From an uncultured Oscillospiraceae bacterium (GTDB taxonomy: Bacteria; Bacillota; Clostridia; Oscillospirales; Oscillospiraceae), in assembly GCA_949878425.1 (NCBI GenBank), contig CATLAL010000013.1, forward strand, positions 1-64,000: a stretch of DNA of 64,000 bases, given 5' to 3'. A program made the translations under genes and the position numbers. Below the pieces are notes generated by a model. It made no database searches, was not told the origin of the DNA, and saw only the letters and a program-made list of their open reading frames with translations. Every line of letters begins with the position of its first letter. Position 1 is the stretch's first letter. Below, piece after piece: positions 1 through 7,067 of this stretch.

Positions 1-171
1 ACCCTGTTTTAGTTCGGCAAAATCTGTTGTCCTGCTTTGGTTCCCCTTCATAGCCAGGCCGCATATGATCTCCGTTAGCCTCTTCTGCGCTACACTGCTT
101 AAATTTTCTCCAAATCCGTACTGGTAAAAAAACTTGCCTGTTGCTTTCCTGCCTGCTATAATGTCTGCCAT
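1..171 (-). CDS. 5' part of a possible transposase (cut by the window edge)
   Basis: The reverse strand opens with an ATG at 171, preceded by an AGAGGA ribosome site, and stays open for 57 codons to the window edge. The visible N-terminus reads MADIIAGRKATGKFF, then contains GFGENLSSVAQKRLTEI and GNQSRTTDFAEL. I do not recognise a named domain in this piece. Its position directly beside a truncated replication gene and other insertion-sequence debris suggests a transposase, but this is inference from context. The sequence beyond the left window edge would settle the family. Confidence 0.4.
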   Translation of the reverse strand, partial: MADIIAGRKATGKFFYQYGFGENLSSVAQKRLTEIICGLAMKGNQSRTTDFAELKQG

Positions 172-291
172 AAGGCATTCCTCTTTTGGTTTATGGTCTT
201 GTGGTGACTTGTCATCCCACATCTTACCACTTCCGCTGAGGTTTGCCTTCGTTTATTTTTCAGATTTGCTCATTTAGAGTATTGAAAATAG

Positions 292-1263
292 ACAGTCGGA
301 AAAAGGGGCCCGGCTGTCCATTTTCATAAACGCAGGGGGCTGGACCCGGAGCTGTTCCAGGATGCCGGATACAGTCTGCTTGGGTATAACAAGGTGCTGC
401 GGTTTTCGGATATCTTTGTCTGCTATGAGCCGCGGGAAAACGACTTTTTCCGGGATATGGGCGTGTGTGTGTCCATGTCCGGCAACGGCTGCCGGACCTT
501 TGAAACCATGTCCCGGCTGGCTCCCGGCAATCCAGCGGGCAAGCAGGGAGGAACAAGCCTAGCCTTCTTGGAGCTGTTCCGGCGTCTGGCGGTGGATGAG
601 ACGGCCAACGTCTCCCGGATTGATATTGCCTGTGATGACCGGGAGGGATTCCTGGATATGGAGGAAATCATAGAAAAGGTCCGGACCAACGAGCTTAACA
701 GCCGCATGACCAAGCGCTCCGTGGTGGTCTCCTATGACGGGACCCAGCGCAGCGGGTCCACGGTGTATATCGGCGCTCCCTCCTCCGACTTTCGGGTGCG
801 CATTTATGACAAGGCGCTGGAGGAGGGGATAGACGGCCACTGGGTCCGGGTGGAGCTGGTTATGCGGCAGAAGAACGCCAAGGCCTTTGCGGAGCAGCTG
901 CTTACCGCCGAATCGGTGGGGAAGCTGGCGGCACAGGTAATAAATGACAAGTTTTCCTTCATCCAGCGGGATGACAGCAATATTACCCGCTACACCGTCT
1001 GCGGCTGGTGGCTCTCGTTTGTGGAGGAGCTGGAGAGCGTGCGGCTGGTGGCCCGGTGCGTCATTCAGCACAGCGTGGAGCGGGTAGAGAACTGGCTGGA
1101 GAGCCGGGTGGGGCCCTCGCTGGCCGTTATTCTGCATACGCTGGGCTGGCCCCATCTGTTTGAATTGGCCCACGCCGCTGTCAGCCGGTTATCTGAAAAG
1201 CAGCTAAGTCTTATCTCAGATTACAACGCTCTAAAAGACGCCCGGGCCGGGGCGGCTGGCTGA
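292..1263 (+). pseudogene. Replication initiator / MobT-type protein (Rep_trans family), 5'-truncated
   Basis: An open frame runs from just after a stop at 289-291 to TGA at 1261. The only internal start is a GTG at 394, inside conserved sequence, so the true N-terminus is missing. The text DAGYSLLGYNKVLRFSDIF, the glycine-rich SMSGNGCRTFE segment and the RIYDKALEEG segment match the replication-initiation-factor family used by Tn916-like conjugative elements and rolling-circle plasmids. Members act at the origin as nickases or relaxases. About 325 codons remain of a usual length near 400. The truncation coincides with the adjacent possible transposase at 1-171, so an insertion or deletion probably removed the start. 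The family assignment is good; activity is unlikely. Confidence 0.7.
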
Positions 1264-1267
1264 GGGG

Positions 1268-1420
1268 GTGGGGGATTTGGAAGAGGAGTATGCGCTCCTG
1301 GACGAGCTGGACCGCTGGTTTGCGTCCTGGCCGGCTCCGTGGCCGGAGCTGACGGAGGAGGAGATGGAGGTCATTGAGCGCGGCGCGGTCCGCCGGCCTT
1401 TGGATGACCAGGGGTTGTAA
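1268..1420 (+). CDS. Small acidic protein following the Rep gene
   Basis: A GTG-started frame of 50 codons begins 4 bases after the Rep stop and ends with TAA at 1418. The protein is acidic and tryptophan-containing (LDELDRWFASWPAPWPELT). Close spacing suggests translational coupling with the truncated Rep gene. No domain is recognised. It may be a conserved companion of this Rep type or only the tail of the old operon. Confidence 0.4.
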   Translation: MGDLEEEYALLDELDRWFASWPAPWPELTEEEMEVIERGAVRRPLDDQGL

Positions 1421-1478
1421 CACACGACCGCCGCGCTGCCGCGCGGATCGGCTCCACCTGAAGGTGAAGCTTGTGTTA
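1418..1478. repeat. Nested inverted repeats after the Rep gene (origin or terminator candidate)
   Basis: Outer arms TAACACA (1418-1424) and TGTGTTA (1472-1478) enclose two further hairpins, CCGCGC/GCGCGG around 1431-1446 and CACCT/AGGTG at 1454-1465. There is no T-tract, so a simple terminator is less likely. The position just downstream of a rolling-circle initiator gene suits an origin or oriT. The function is inferred. Confidence 0.35.
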
Positions 1479-1483
1479 TAGTG

Positions 1484-1633
1484 TCACTGCTTGTTCTCCG
1501 TTTTTTCTACGACGCTTTTTATAAATTGCTGATCTAGCTGCTGCTGTAATTTTTGGTTTTCCTCCTTCAGAGTCTGAATCTCCTTTTCCAGTTCTTTTGT
1601 CCCAGAGCCGGTTTTCCTCCAGATGTACAACAC
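1484..1633 (-). pseudogene. Fragment of a small membrane-anchored coiled-coil protein
   Basis: On the reverse strand a frame ends with TGA at 1484-1486. It reads a short hydrophobic stretch (LLLVLYIWRK) followed by a charged heptad-like coiled coil (ELEKEIQTLKEENQKLQQQL). That composition is not random, so this is real coding sequence. A GTG at 1633 could start it, but an in-frame stop lies shortly upstream of the hydrophobic part and the forward strand carries an unrelated lipoprotein fragment there. The gene has probably lost its 5' end. The partner and role are unknown. Confidence 0.4.
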
Positions 1634-1642
1634 CAGCAGGAG

Positions 1643-1800
1643 GTGACTTATGAAAAAATTATATTAGCTTTATTAGCTATGATTATTTTGTCGGCGTGTT
1701 CTTCTCAAGATACACCACCCGCGATAACAGACGCAAATGAAAGTGTTCAATCCCCAAAAATAACTATGCTTGACGACGGCGTATGGCCCACAAATACATA
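1643..1800 (+). pseudogene. Lipoprotein N-terminal fragment cut by IS remnant
   Basis: The frame shows a hydrophobic signal segment and a lipobox (IILSACSS), then SQDTPPAITDANESVQ and the sequence DDGVWPTNTYT. The ATG at 1650 is out of frame: six A residues follow, where seven would restore ATG-AAA-AAA-ATT. Translation therefore needs the GTG at 1643, or the gene has lost one base. At about 1800 the reading switches to an IS1182-type transposase tail, so the lipoprotein is also truncated at its 3' end. A surface lipoprotein is likely; its specific role is unknown. Confidence 0.55.
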
Positions 1801-2103
1801 CACTGCGGCTGCTGTCCTTTGCGGCAGAAATGTTTGAATGAAACGGACAAGGCCGGCGCCAGAAAGCTCCAGGACAGTTATTTCAAGACTGTTGTTCAAG
1901 AACATTTCTTCAGGCGATGGGAGCCGGAATATCGGGAGGCGCTGAAGCAGCGGCAGATCTGGTGTGAGGGTACTTTTGCCGCACAGAAATGGGGACACAA
2001 CCTGACGCGTCTCCTGCGGCGAGGTTTAGAGGCAGCGGAGGACCACTGTCTCCTTTCCGCCGCGGCCTTGAACCTCAAAAGAATGTTTAAACACTCTGTG
2101 TGA
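1800..2103 (+). pseudogene. IS1182-family transposase, C-terminal fragment
   Basis: The frame ending at TGA 2101-2103 contains CPLRQKCL, then REALKQRQIWCEGTFAAQKW, then HNLTRLLRRGLEAAEDHCLL and LNLKRM. This order, a Cys-rich element followed by the final catalytic-domain helices, is characteristic of IS1182-type DDE transposases. Only about 100 of some 450 residues remain and they are fused to a lipoprotein fragment. It is a dead insertion-sequence remnant that marks a deletion junction. Confidence 0.75.
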
Positions 2104-2123
2104 TGCCGAAAGGCATCTTTTTT
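2102..2123 (+). terminator. Hairpin after the transposase fragment
   Basis: GATGCC-GAAA-GGCATC followed by a run of T residues overlaps the transposase stop codon. It has the form of a rho-independent terminator. Confidence 0.6.
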
Positions 2124-2468
2124 CTTGCCTGAAATCTCCCTTGTCTCTTTATTTCAGGCACTTTGTCAACAGCTCCAATATGTCCCGAAGCATCGACATC
2201 CTTGTTGATTGCCCCGGACAGAGGTATAATATGCTGTTCCTGTACCGTTTTCACGTCTTTAGGATGCGCTCTCAGCCGACTTCACCGAGCTTATGACAAT
2301 CCAGTTCTTGATAACCGTCATGCCATTCGGAGTATCAGAGCAGGCGTTTCAGGGCGTTACCCCGTCATTCCACCTGTCGAACAATCAGTTCTTTGAAACC
2401 GTTTCTTTCAGAAGCTCCTTTCAATCTTCGTTTCTTTCGGCTCCACGCCTGACCTTTTCAGTCAGGAA
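2124..2468. other. Intergenic remnant sequence
   Basis: About 345 bases without a convincing gene. A CCTGAAAT/ATTTCAGG inverted pair lies near 2129-2158. The short open frames here have no recognisable protein content. I interpret the stretch as mobile-element debris. Confidence 0.4.
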
Positions 2469-2594
2469 CGTGTCGCACCTCCCTTTGTATCTAAGGCCAG
2501 GAAGCTCATCCCGCTGGCGCAGGCGTATTCCATATTTGGGTAGAGAAAGAACGCCGTTTTGCCCACGCCGGATGCGCCGATCATCAGGCAGTGG
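2469..2594 (-). pseudogene. Remnant of a VirD4/TraG-type coupling protein
   Basis: The reverse strand encodes HCLMIGASGVGKTAFFLYPN followed by MEYACASGMSFLALDTKG. This is the Walker A region (GASGVGKT) and the following strand of conjugative coupling ATPases of the VirD4/TraG family, which deliver DNA to a type IV secretion channel. No start codon or downstream domain remains. It shows that a conjugative element once occupied this location. Confidence 0.65.
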
Positions 2595-2789
2595 ATGCCG
2601 GACGTTTACAAAGCCTACACCAAGCCCGTTTCCAGCCGCCGCTTTACCATCAGCGCATGAGAAAAGGCCCTTGCCTGACAGCCGACCAAAGCAACAGGCA
2701 AGAGGCCATACCCAAACCGTCAAGGAGAGGGCAAGAACATTATAGCTTGCCCTCTCCACAAAATCAAGATATAAAGGAGAAAATCAGAA
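2595..2789. other. Intergenic sequence before the SprT-like gene
   Basis: No gene is supported here. An AAGGCCCTTGCCTG...CAGGCAAGAGGCC inverted pair at about 2664-2707 and a GAGGGCAAG...CTTGCCCTC pair at about 2727-2756 could act as terminator or leader hairpins ahead of the next gene. A GGAG ribosome site precedes the start at 2790. Confidence 0.35.
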
Positions 2790-3437
2790 ATGAAACAGTT
2801 GACAAGCTATAATCGGGTAGCCGGGTATCTCAATAAAATGTTCGACCTGCTGAACGCCGAATTTTTTGAGGGTACACTTTCAAGGCCCACCATCACCATT
2901 CAGTCCACGCCCCGCGCATACGGTCACTTCTCTTTGCGGGATGATACATGGACTTCCGCCACAGGGGACAGCCACGAAATCAACATCGGCGCGGGGACGC
3001 TGGCGCGGCCCATCGAGGAAGTAGCCGCCACGCTCTTACATGAAATGGTGCATTATTTCAATTATGAAAACGGCGTACAGGATTGTAGCCGGGGAAACAC
3101 CTACCATAATAAGAAATTCAAAGCGGTGGCAGAGGCCCACGGGCTGAACGTGGAGCACAGCGACAAATACGGGTGGTCGCATACTTCCCCCAGTGACGCG
3201 CTCCTTGACTTCATCCTTGAAAACGGCCTGACCGACATTCTGATTAACAGGAACGAATACAGCGGGTTTCAAATCACGGGAACGGGCAGACACAGCGGAA
3301 CGGATACCACCCCGCCGCCGCGCCCGTCCAGCACACGAAAGTATATTTGCCCCTGCTGTGGTAATTCCGTCCGGGCAACAAAAACGGTCAATATTGCCTG
3401 TTTGGACTGCGATACGCAGATGGAACTTGTAAAGTGA
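2790..3437 (+). CDS. SprT-like zinc metallopeptidase-fold protein
   Basis: The 215-residue protein carries the SprT-family zinc motif LLHEMVHYFN near residue 95, followed by a histidine-containing helix (NTYHNKKFK), and ends in a CPCCG...CLDC zinc ribbon. SprT/Spartan-like proteins bind zinc and DNA, and some cleave DNA-protein crosslinks. In Clostridia such short versions are often carried on integrative elements. A strong AAAGGAG site precedes the ATG. The gene appears intact in an otherwise decayed region and sits between a coupling-protein remnant and a tail-to-tail integrase gene. The enzymatic role is inferred from the motif. Confidence 0.8.
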   Translation: MKQLTSYNRVAGYLNKMFDLLNAEFFEGTLSRPTITIQSTPRAYGHFSLRDDTWTSATGDSHEINIGAGTLARPIEEVAATLLHEMVHYFNYENGVQDCSRGNTYHNKKFKAVAEAHGLNVEHSDKYGWSHTSPSDALLDFILENGLTDILINRNEYSGFQITGTGRHSGTDTTPPPRPSSTRKYICPCCGNSVRATKTVNIACLDCDTQMELVK

Positions 3438-3444
3438 ACTTCAA

Positions 3445-3473
3445 AAATGGGCGGGAACAATCCCCGCCCATTT
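3445..3473. terminator. Bidirectional terminator between SprT-like and integrase genes
   Basis: AAATGGGCGGG and CCCGCCCATTT form an 11-bp stem flanked by A-rich and T-rich ends. The two genes converge here, so it can serve both. Confidence 0.8.
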
Positions 3474-3480
3474 GTATATA

Positions 3481-4416
3481 TTACCGCCCCATTTTGATTT
3501 TACTGCCCTCCGCACCTTTTATCTGTGTCAGTGGGGAAAAGCTATCATAGTTTTTGGTAATGTCTGTGTCAAATATCGCGCAGTAGTGTTTTGTCATGTC
3601 AAGAGTGGAGTGGCCTAAAAGCCGTTGGAGGGTGAACGCATTCCCGCCGCAGTCCACCAGATACTTTTTTGCGAATGTGTGACGAAACAGGTGAATACTT
3701 GTCTTTTCCACGCCCCGCCGCCTGTTATAGCTGGCAATACTACACCGCAGACCGTTCTCCGTCAACTGTGAGCCGTTTTCATTGGGAAACAGGTAATCAT
3801 CTCCACCGCCGCCGCGTACCCGCATATACTCCCGCAGAACGCCGCAGAGGGCTTCACAGAGGGGAATGACCTGCGCCCGCTTGTTTTTGGTATGCCGCAG
3901 ATAAATCACTTTGTTGTCCATATCCACATCTTTGATTTGAATATTGCGGATGGTGGCGGCGCGGCAACCGTTATTGAGTAAGAGATTGATAATTGCCCAA
4001 TTCCGATATTCGGGAAAGTCGCATTTCTTCGTGTCGGGCTTCTTTAACAGCTTTTTCAGTTCTTCGTCCGAGTAGGTTTCTTTTATCGTTTCCTCCGCCT
4101 TGTAGAGTGGGATATTGAGCCGGGTAATTCCCGCTTCGTTGCACCACGACAAAAAGGATTTGAGCGTCCGCGTATAGCTTTTGATGGAGTTAGCCGCGAG
4201 GTCCGCGTCCCTCATGCTGGCAATCATGGCCTCCAAATCGGCCTTGTTCAGCCCGTCAATAGGGATAGTGGGGGATAGGTGCTTACTGATGGCGGAAAAG
4301 TGCTGTCCGTAGGTGGCAAGGGTCTTTTCACTGACCCCCGCCGCTTTCTTTCCAGTAAGGAAGTCCGCGAACGTGTCCGCAACCGTAACGCTGTGTTTCA
4401 TCTTGATTTTAGCCAT
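3481..4416 (-). CDS. Tyrosine recombinase / phage-type integrase
   Basis: The 311-residue protein has an N-terminal SAM-like core-binding domain (about residues 10-95) and a C-terminal catalytic domain. The catalytic residues are visible: R in NNGCRAATIRNI, the HLFRHTF box, LGHSTLDMT and the nucleophile Y in MTKHYCAIF. The length is normal for the XerC/XerD-like integrase family. The start is the ATG at 4416 with a GGAGTGTTG leader. Its 5' end lies about 125 bases from the 3' end of tRNA-Pro, the usual arrangement for an element integrated in a tRNA gene. It is the only intact recombinase in the left mobile zone and could still be active. Confidence 0.9.
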   Translation of the reverse strand: MAKIKMKHSVTVADTFADFLTGKKAAGVSEKTLATYGQHFSAISKHLSPTIPIDGLNKADLEAMIASMRDADLAANSIKSYTRTLKSFLSWCNEAGITRLNIPLYKAEETIKETYSDEELKKLLKKPDTKKCDFPEYRNWAIINLLLNNGCRAATIRNIQIKDVDMDNKVIYLRHTKNKRAQVIPLCEALCGVLREYMRVRGGGGDDYLFPNENGSQLTENGLRCSIASYNRRRGVEKTSIHLFRHTFAKKYLVDCGGNAFTLQRLLGHSTLDMTKHYCAIFDTDITKNYDSFSPLTQIKGAEGSKIKMGR

Positions 4417-4500
4417 TTTTCAACACTCCTGATTTGTCAAATTTTTCTGAAAAATCAAGCGTGCTGTGCGGCCAATCAAGAGTGCGAAAAAAGCAAACAG

Positions 4501-4541
4501 AAAACCCGCAACCCATTGTGTTTCAATGGATTGCGGGTTTT
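4501..4541 (-). terminator. Terminator of tRNA-Pro
   Basis: AAAACCCGCAA and TTGCGGGTTTT are perfect arms, extended by an imperfect CCATTG/CAATGG pairing. It directly follows the CCA end of the tRNA on the reverse strand. Confidence 0.85.
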
Positions 4542-4542
4542 G

Positions 4543-4619
4543 TGGTCCGAGTGACTGGATTCGAACCAGCGGCCTCTTGAACCCCATTCAAGCGCGATAC
4601 CAAACTTCGCCACACCCGG
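4543..4619 (-). tRNA. tRNA-Pro (anticodon GGG)
   Basis: The reverse strand folds as a full cloverleaf. The acceptor arms are CCGGGTG and CACTCGG, with discriminator A and an encoded CCA. The D arm contains GCGAAGTTTGGTATCGC. The anticodon arm is CTTGA-ATGGGGT-TCAAG with anticodon GGG. The T arm is GCTGG-TTCGAAT-CCAGT. GGG reads proline CCC/CCU codons. A near-consensus promoter lies upstream and a terminator follows. The neighbouring integrase suggests this tRNA is an integration target. Confidence 0.95.
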
Positions 4620-4656
4620 ATAAGCCATACAACCATCTCTGATTGAAAGCTTATTT

Positions 4657-4685
4657 ATCATAGCACACAAGGAAAAATTTTGCAA
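4657..4685 (-). promoter_or_regulatory. Promoter of tRNA-Pro
   Basis: On the reverse strand TTGCAA, a 17-base spacer and TATGAT precede the tRNA by about 38 bases. Confidence 0.75.
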
Positions 4686-4977
4686 GAGTTTTTTCACTAA
4701 ATTTTTAAATTTTTTCAGAGATGCGCGGTCAGTCCCAGCGACGCTCTTCATCAGGCACCTCGTCAGGAGGGACGAGCAACATGGCCCGTCCTGTGTATCG
4801 CTGTGCTCCTTATATACAGGCGGGAATTTGATCCACGCGCTGTAATGCTGCAAGGGCTATACTACCGCTTTCGCTATAGATGCGGCCACTTCAGCAGGAC
4901 AGCGCCGCCCGCATGGAGAACTTTCTGAAAGACATTTTGAACCCATAAAAGGAATATGTAAGAGGAAACCACACAAA
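4686..4977. other. Intergenic region with a possible gene-tail remnant
   Basis: No complete gene is visible. The forward frame at about 4884-4949 reads a short plausible protein tail (DSAARMENFLKDILNP, then stop) that I cannot assign. The rest is AT-rich near the tRNA promoter and of mixed composition further right. Confidence 0.35.
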
Positions 4978-5019
4978 GAAACCCGCCAGTCTCTGATATT
5001 GCAAGGACTGGCGGGTTTC
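4978..5019 (-). terminator. Terminator downstream of the SPOCS-LysM gene
   Basis: GAAACCCGCCAGTC pairs perfectly with GACTGGCGGGTTTC around a 14-base loop, followed on the reverse strand by TTTG. It lies 59 bases past the stop at 5078. Confidence 0.75.
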
Positions 5020-5077
5020 CCTGTTCACTTTCTCACGCTGCCTCTCCCTCCGGGCGGCCCACTTTTTGTGTTTTCGT

Positions 5078-6622
5078 TCATCTGGCCTTTGGGATCAGCA
5101 GCAGCCGGTCGGTTGGAATTGGTGCGTCCTCCTCCAGCTCGTTGACCTCCAGAATTCCCCGGCAGGTGGTGCGGTACTGCTTGGCAACAGACCAGAGCGT
5201 CTCCTCCGGCCCCATCTTCCGCAGGACTAGGGAGGGCGCGCGCTCCCGGCCCGACTCCTCCTCCTCGGTCTCTCCTCCGCTGACGCACAGGTAGCGGCGT
5301 CGGGATGCACAGGTGAGGCTGTACTCCAGGGGGGCCCGCAGTTCGATGCCCTCCGGCATAATGTTGGCGATTACGTCCCCCAGACAGACGCTCTCCGCCA
5401 GACAGTCCTCCCCCGCCGGGGCGCCGTCCGGCAGCTCCGCCGGACAGGAGACGGTAAACTCCTTGCGCACGCTGCCCAGGGCGTCGTTCTCGTCCAGATA
5501 CAGGCACCTGGCCCACAGGGGGATTTTCACCTCTCCGCCGCTGACCTGGGCCCCGCCGCAGCTGATTTCCGTATCCAGAACCGACTTGACCGCCGCGGCC
5601 GTCTCCAGCAGCTCCCGGATATTCTGCCGCCGGGCGCTGCGCTGGCAGTCCTCGTTGAGCTCCAGATCCATGGTCTCACAGCGCACCGGCGCGGCGGTGC
5701 TGTAGAGGTCGGCGATAAAGGAAACCTCCTCTCGCCGCCAGACCGTCACCCGGGCGCTCAGCGTTAGATTTACCGTGACCACATAGGCGTCGCCGCCCTC
5801 GCTGCCTTGGCGGCACTCGACGCTCAGCAGGCGGTAGTCCGCCTCGCTCTCACAGTCCTCGTCAAAGCCGCTCCCCTCCAGAATCTGGGAGAAGGGCAGA
5901 TCCTGCTGAAGCATGGCCAGCCGTCCGCCGGTCTCCCGGTAGAGGATGGCGGCGGAGATAAGCCCTTTGACCACCAGCTTACTGCCGATGAGCTTACTGT
6001 CCGTACCCCGGATATCCAGCCGGGTGGAGAGGATCTCCTCCGCGCCGCCCCGGCCAGGAGACAGTGGCAGCTCCTCGGAGAAGGAGAACTCCTTCTCCCG
6101 AACCCCGGCCACCACCCGGGTCTCCCGCTTCTGTCCCAGCAGCTGAACCCCTTCCCCCTCTCCGTCGATATCTGTACAGACGGAGAGGCCGGTGTGGCGG
6201 CATCCGGCGGGGTACAGCGTCAGGTTAGCGCGGGTGAGCACCTTCCGGGGATTCAGCGCCCTGGTATCGATGCTGCGCAGCTCCCCCCGGATATCAGGAA
6301 ACTCGCACTCCGGCAGCCCCTCCCCATAGCACTGGAAGGGGATCTGAAAATGGAGGGCGCAGGGGCTCTCCTCCCGGGATGAGCGGTCCGCCTGCTCCGG
6401 TATGTACAGCACGGACACCTCCACCGTGCCGCCGGCGCTGAAGCGCCCGTCCCCTGTGAGCTCCCGGCTGGTCAGGCACACCAGGCCCGTTGTCTCCACA
6501 ATCCGGGCGATATCCGCGCAGCTGTCCGGCACGATGCTCTCCCGCATGGTCTCGCAGGAAAAGGGCGAGAAGCGCAGGGGCTCATAGTAGTCGTGGCCGG
6601 TTTTTTTAAATTTCAGTTCCAT
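5078..6622 (-). CDS. SPOCS (DUF3794) and LysM domain protein, spore coat type
   Basis: The 514-residue protein contains repeated DUF3794/SPOCS-type segments (for example VPDSCADIARIVETTGLV near residue 30 and LCLGDV-like CLGDVIANIMPEG near 420). It ends in a LysM module (PEETLWSVAKQYRTTCRGIL...IPTDRLLLIPKA, about 460-512) that binds peptidoglycan-type glycans. Family members are assembly proteins of the spore coat or cortex surface. The ATG at 6622 is chosen because GGGAGGA sits just upstream; a longer frame from 6664 lacks a good site. It lies downstream of spoVM and probably shares sporulation-specific expression. Domain calls are confident; the exact coat role is inferred. Confidence 0.85.
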   Translation of the reverse strand: MELKFKKTGHDYYEPLRFSPFSCETMRESIVPDSCADIARIVETTGLVCLTSRELTGDGRFSAGGTVEVSVLYIPEQADRSSREESPCALHFQIPFQCYGEGLPECEFPDIRGELRSIDTRALNPRKVLTRANLTLYPAGCRHTGLSVCTDIDGEGEGVQLLGQKRETRVVAGVREKEFSFSEELPLSPGRGGAEEILSTRLDIRGTDSKLIGSKLVVKGLISAAILYRETGGRLAMLQQDLPFSQILEGSGFDEDCESEADYRLLSVECRQGSEGGDAYVVTVNLTLSARVTVWRREEVSFIADLYSTAAPVRCETMDLELNEDCQRSARRQNIRELLETAAAVKSVLDTEISCGGAQVSGGEVKIPLWARCLYLDENDALGSVRKEFTVSCPAELPDGAPAGEDCLAESVCLGDVIANIMPEGIELRAPLEYSLTCASRRRYLCVSGGETEEEESGRERAPSLVLRKMGPEETLWSVAKQYRTTCRGILEVNELEEDAPIPTDRLLLIPKAR

Positions 6623-6715
6623 TGTTGGCGTCCTCCCTTTGCGCAAAGCAGCATGGTGCTCCATCGCTCCCAGTCTATGAGGGGCCTGTTCCTTTTATTC
6701 CTGTCCCGCCCGCGG

Positions 6716-6790
6716 TTATTTCTTGATGCCGAAGAGCCTTCGCAGGATGCCGTTAAGGAACTTGGGGGATTTGATAACGACGATCTTCAT
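6716..6790 (-). CDS. spoVM: Stage V sporulation protein SpoVM
   Basis: A 24-residue product, MKIVVIKSPKFLNG followed by ILRRLFGIKK, matches the short amphipathic SpoVM peptide (26 residues in Bacillus, with the same KxPKFLxGIxR pattern). SpoVM sits on the curved outer forespore membrane and recruits the SpoIVA ATPase that starts coat assembly. The ATG at 6790 has a strong GGGAGGAGG site. It lies between a small membrane protein and the SPOCS-LysM gene, all leftward. It is easily missed because of its size. Confidence 0.85.
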   Translation of the reverse strand: MKIVVIKSPKFLNGILRRLFGIKK

Positions 6791-6804
6791 GGCGGACCTC
6801 CTCC

Positions 6805-6948
6805 CTATTTGCGCATGCAGGCGCAGCCGCAGCCTATCAGCAAAAATGCCACAAGGAACAGGAGGAGCCCAGTAGGAAAAATCGCCGCGATCAGTATCCC
6901 CAGGCCCAGCGTCATGGCGCACAGGCCCATCCAACGGGGGAATCTCAT
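6805..6948 (-). CDS. Small two-helix membrane protein next to spoVM
   Basis: The 47-residue product contains two hydrophobic segments (LCAMTLGLGILIAAIF and GLLLFLVAFLLIGCGCA) and a short basic tail. AAAGGAGG lies upstream of the ATG at 6948. It ends 15 bases before spoVM starts, so the two are probably co-transcribed. I recognise no family. The neighbourhood suggests a sporulation membrane peptide. Confidence 0.7.
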   Translation of the reverse strand: MRFPRWMGLCAMTLGLGILIAAIFPTGLLLFLVAFLLIGCGCACMRK

Positions 6949-7028
6949 TTCGCCTTCGCCTCCTTTGCCCTTTTGACTACTACCATTATATACGGGGAGG
7001 TCCATTTTGTGAAACGCCGGAGAGACAA

Positions 7029-7063
7029 ATCCCCCTCCCGCAGAATGAACGCGGAAGGGGGAT
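7029..7063 (-). terminator. Terminator of glnS
   Basis: ATCCCCC...GGGGGAT arms with inner CCCGC/GCGG pairing start 5 bases after the glnS stop, and TTG follows on the reverse strand. Confidence 0.7.
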
Positions 7064-7067
7064 GTCC

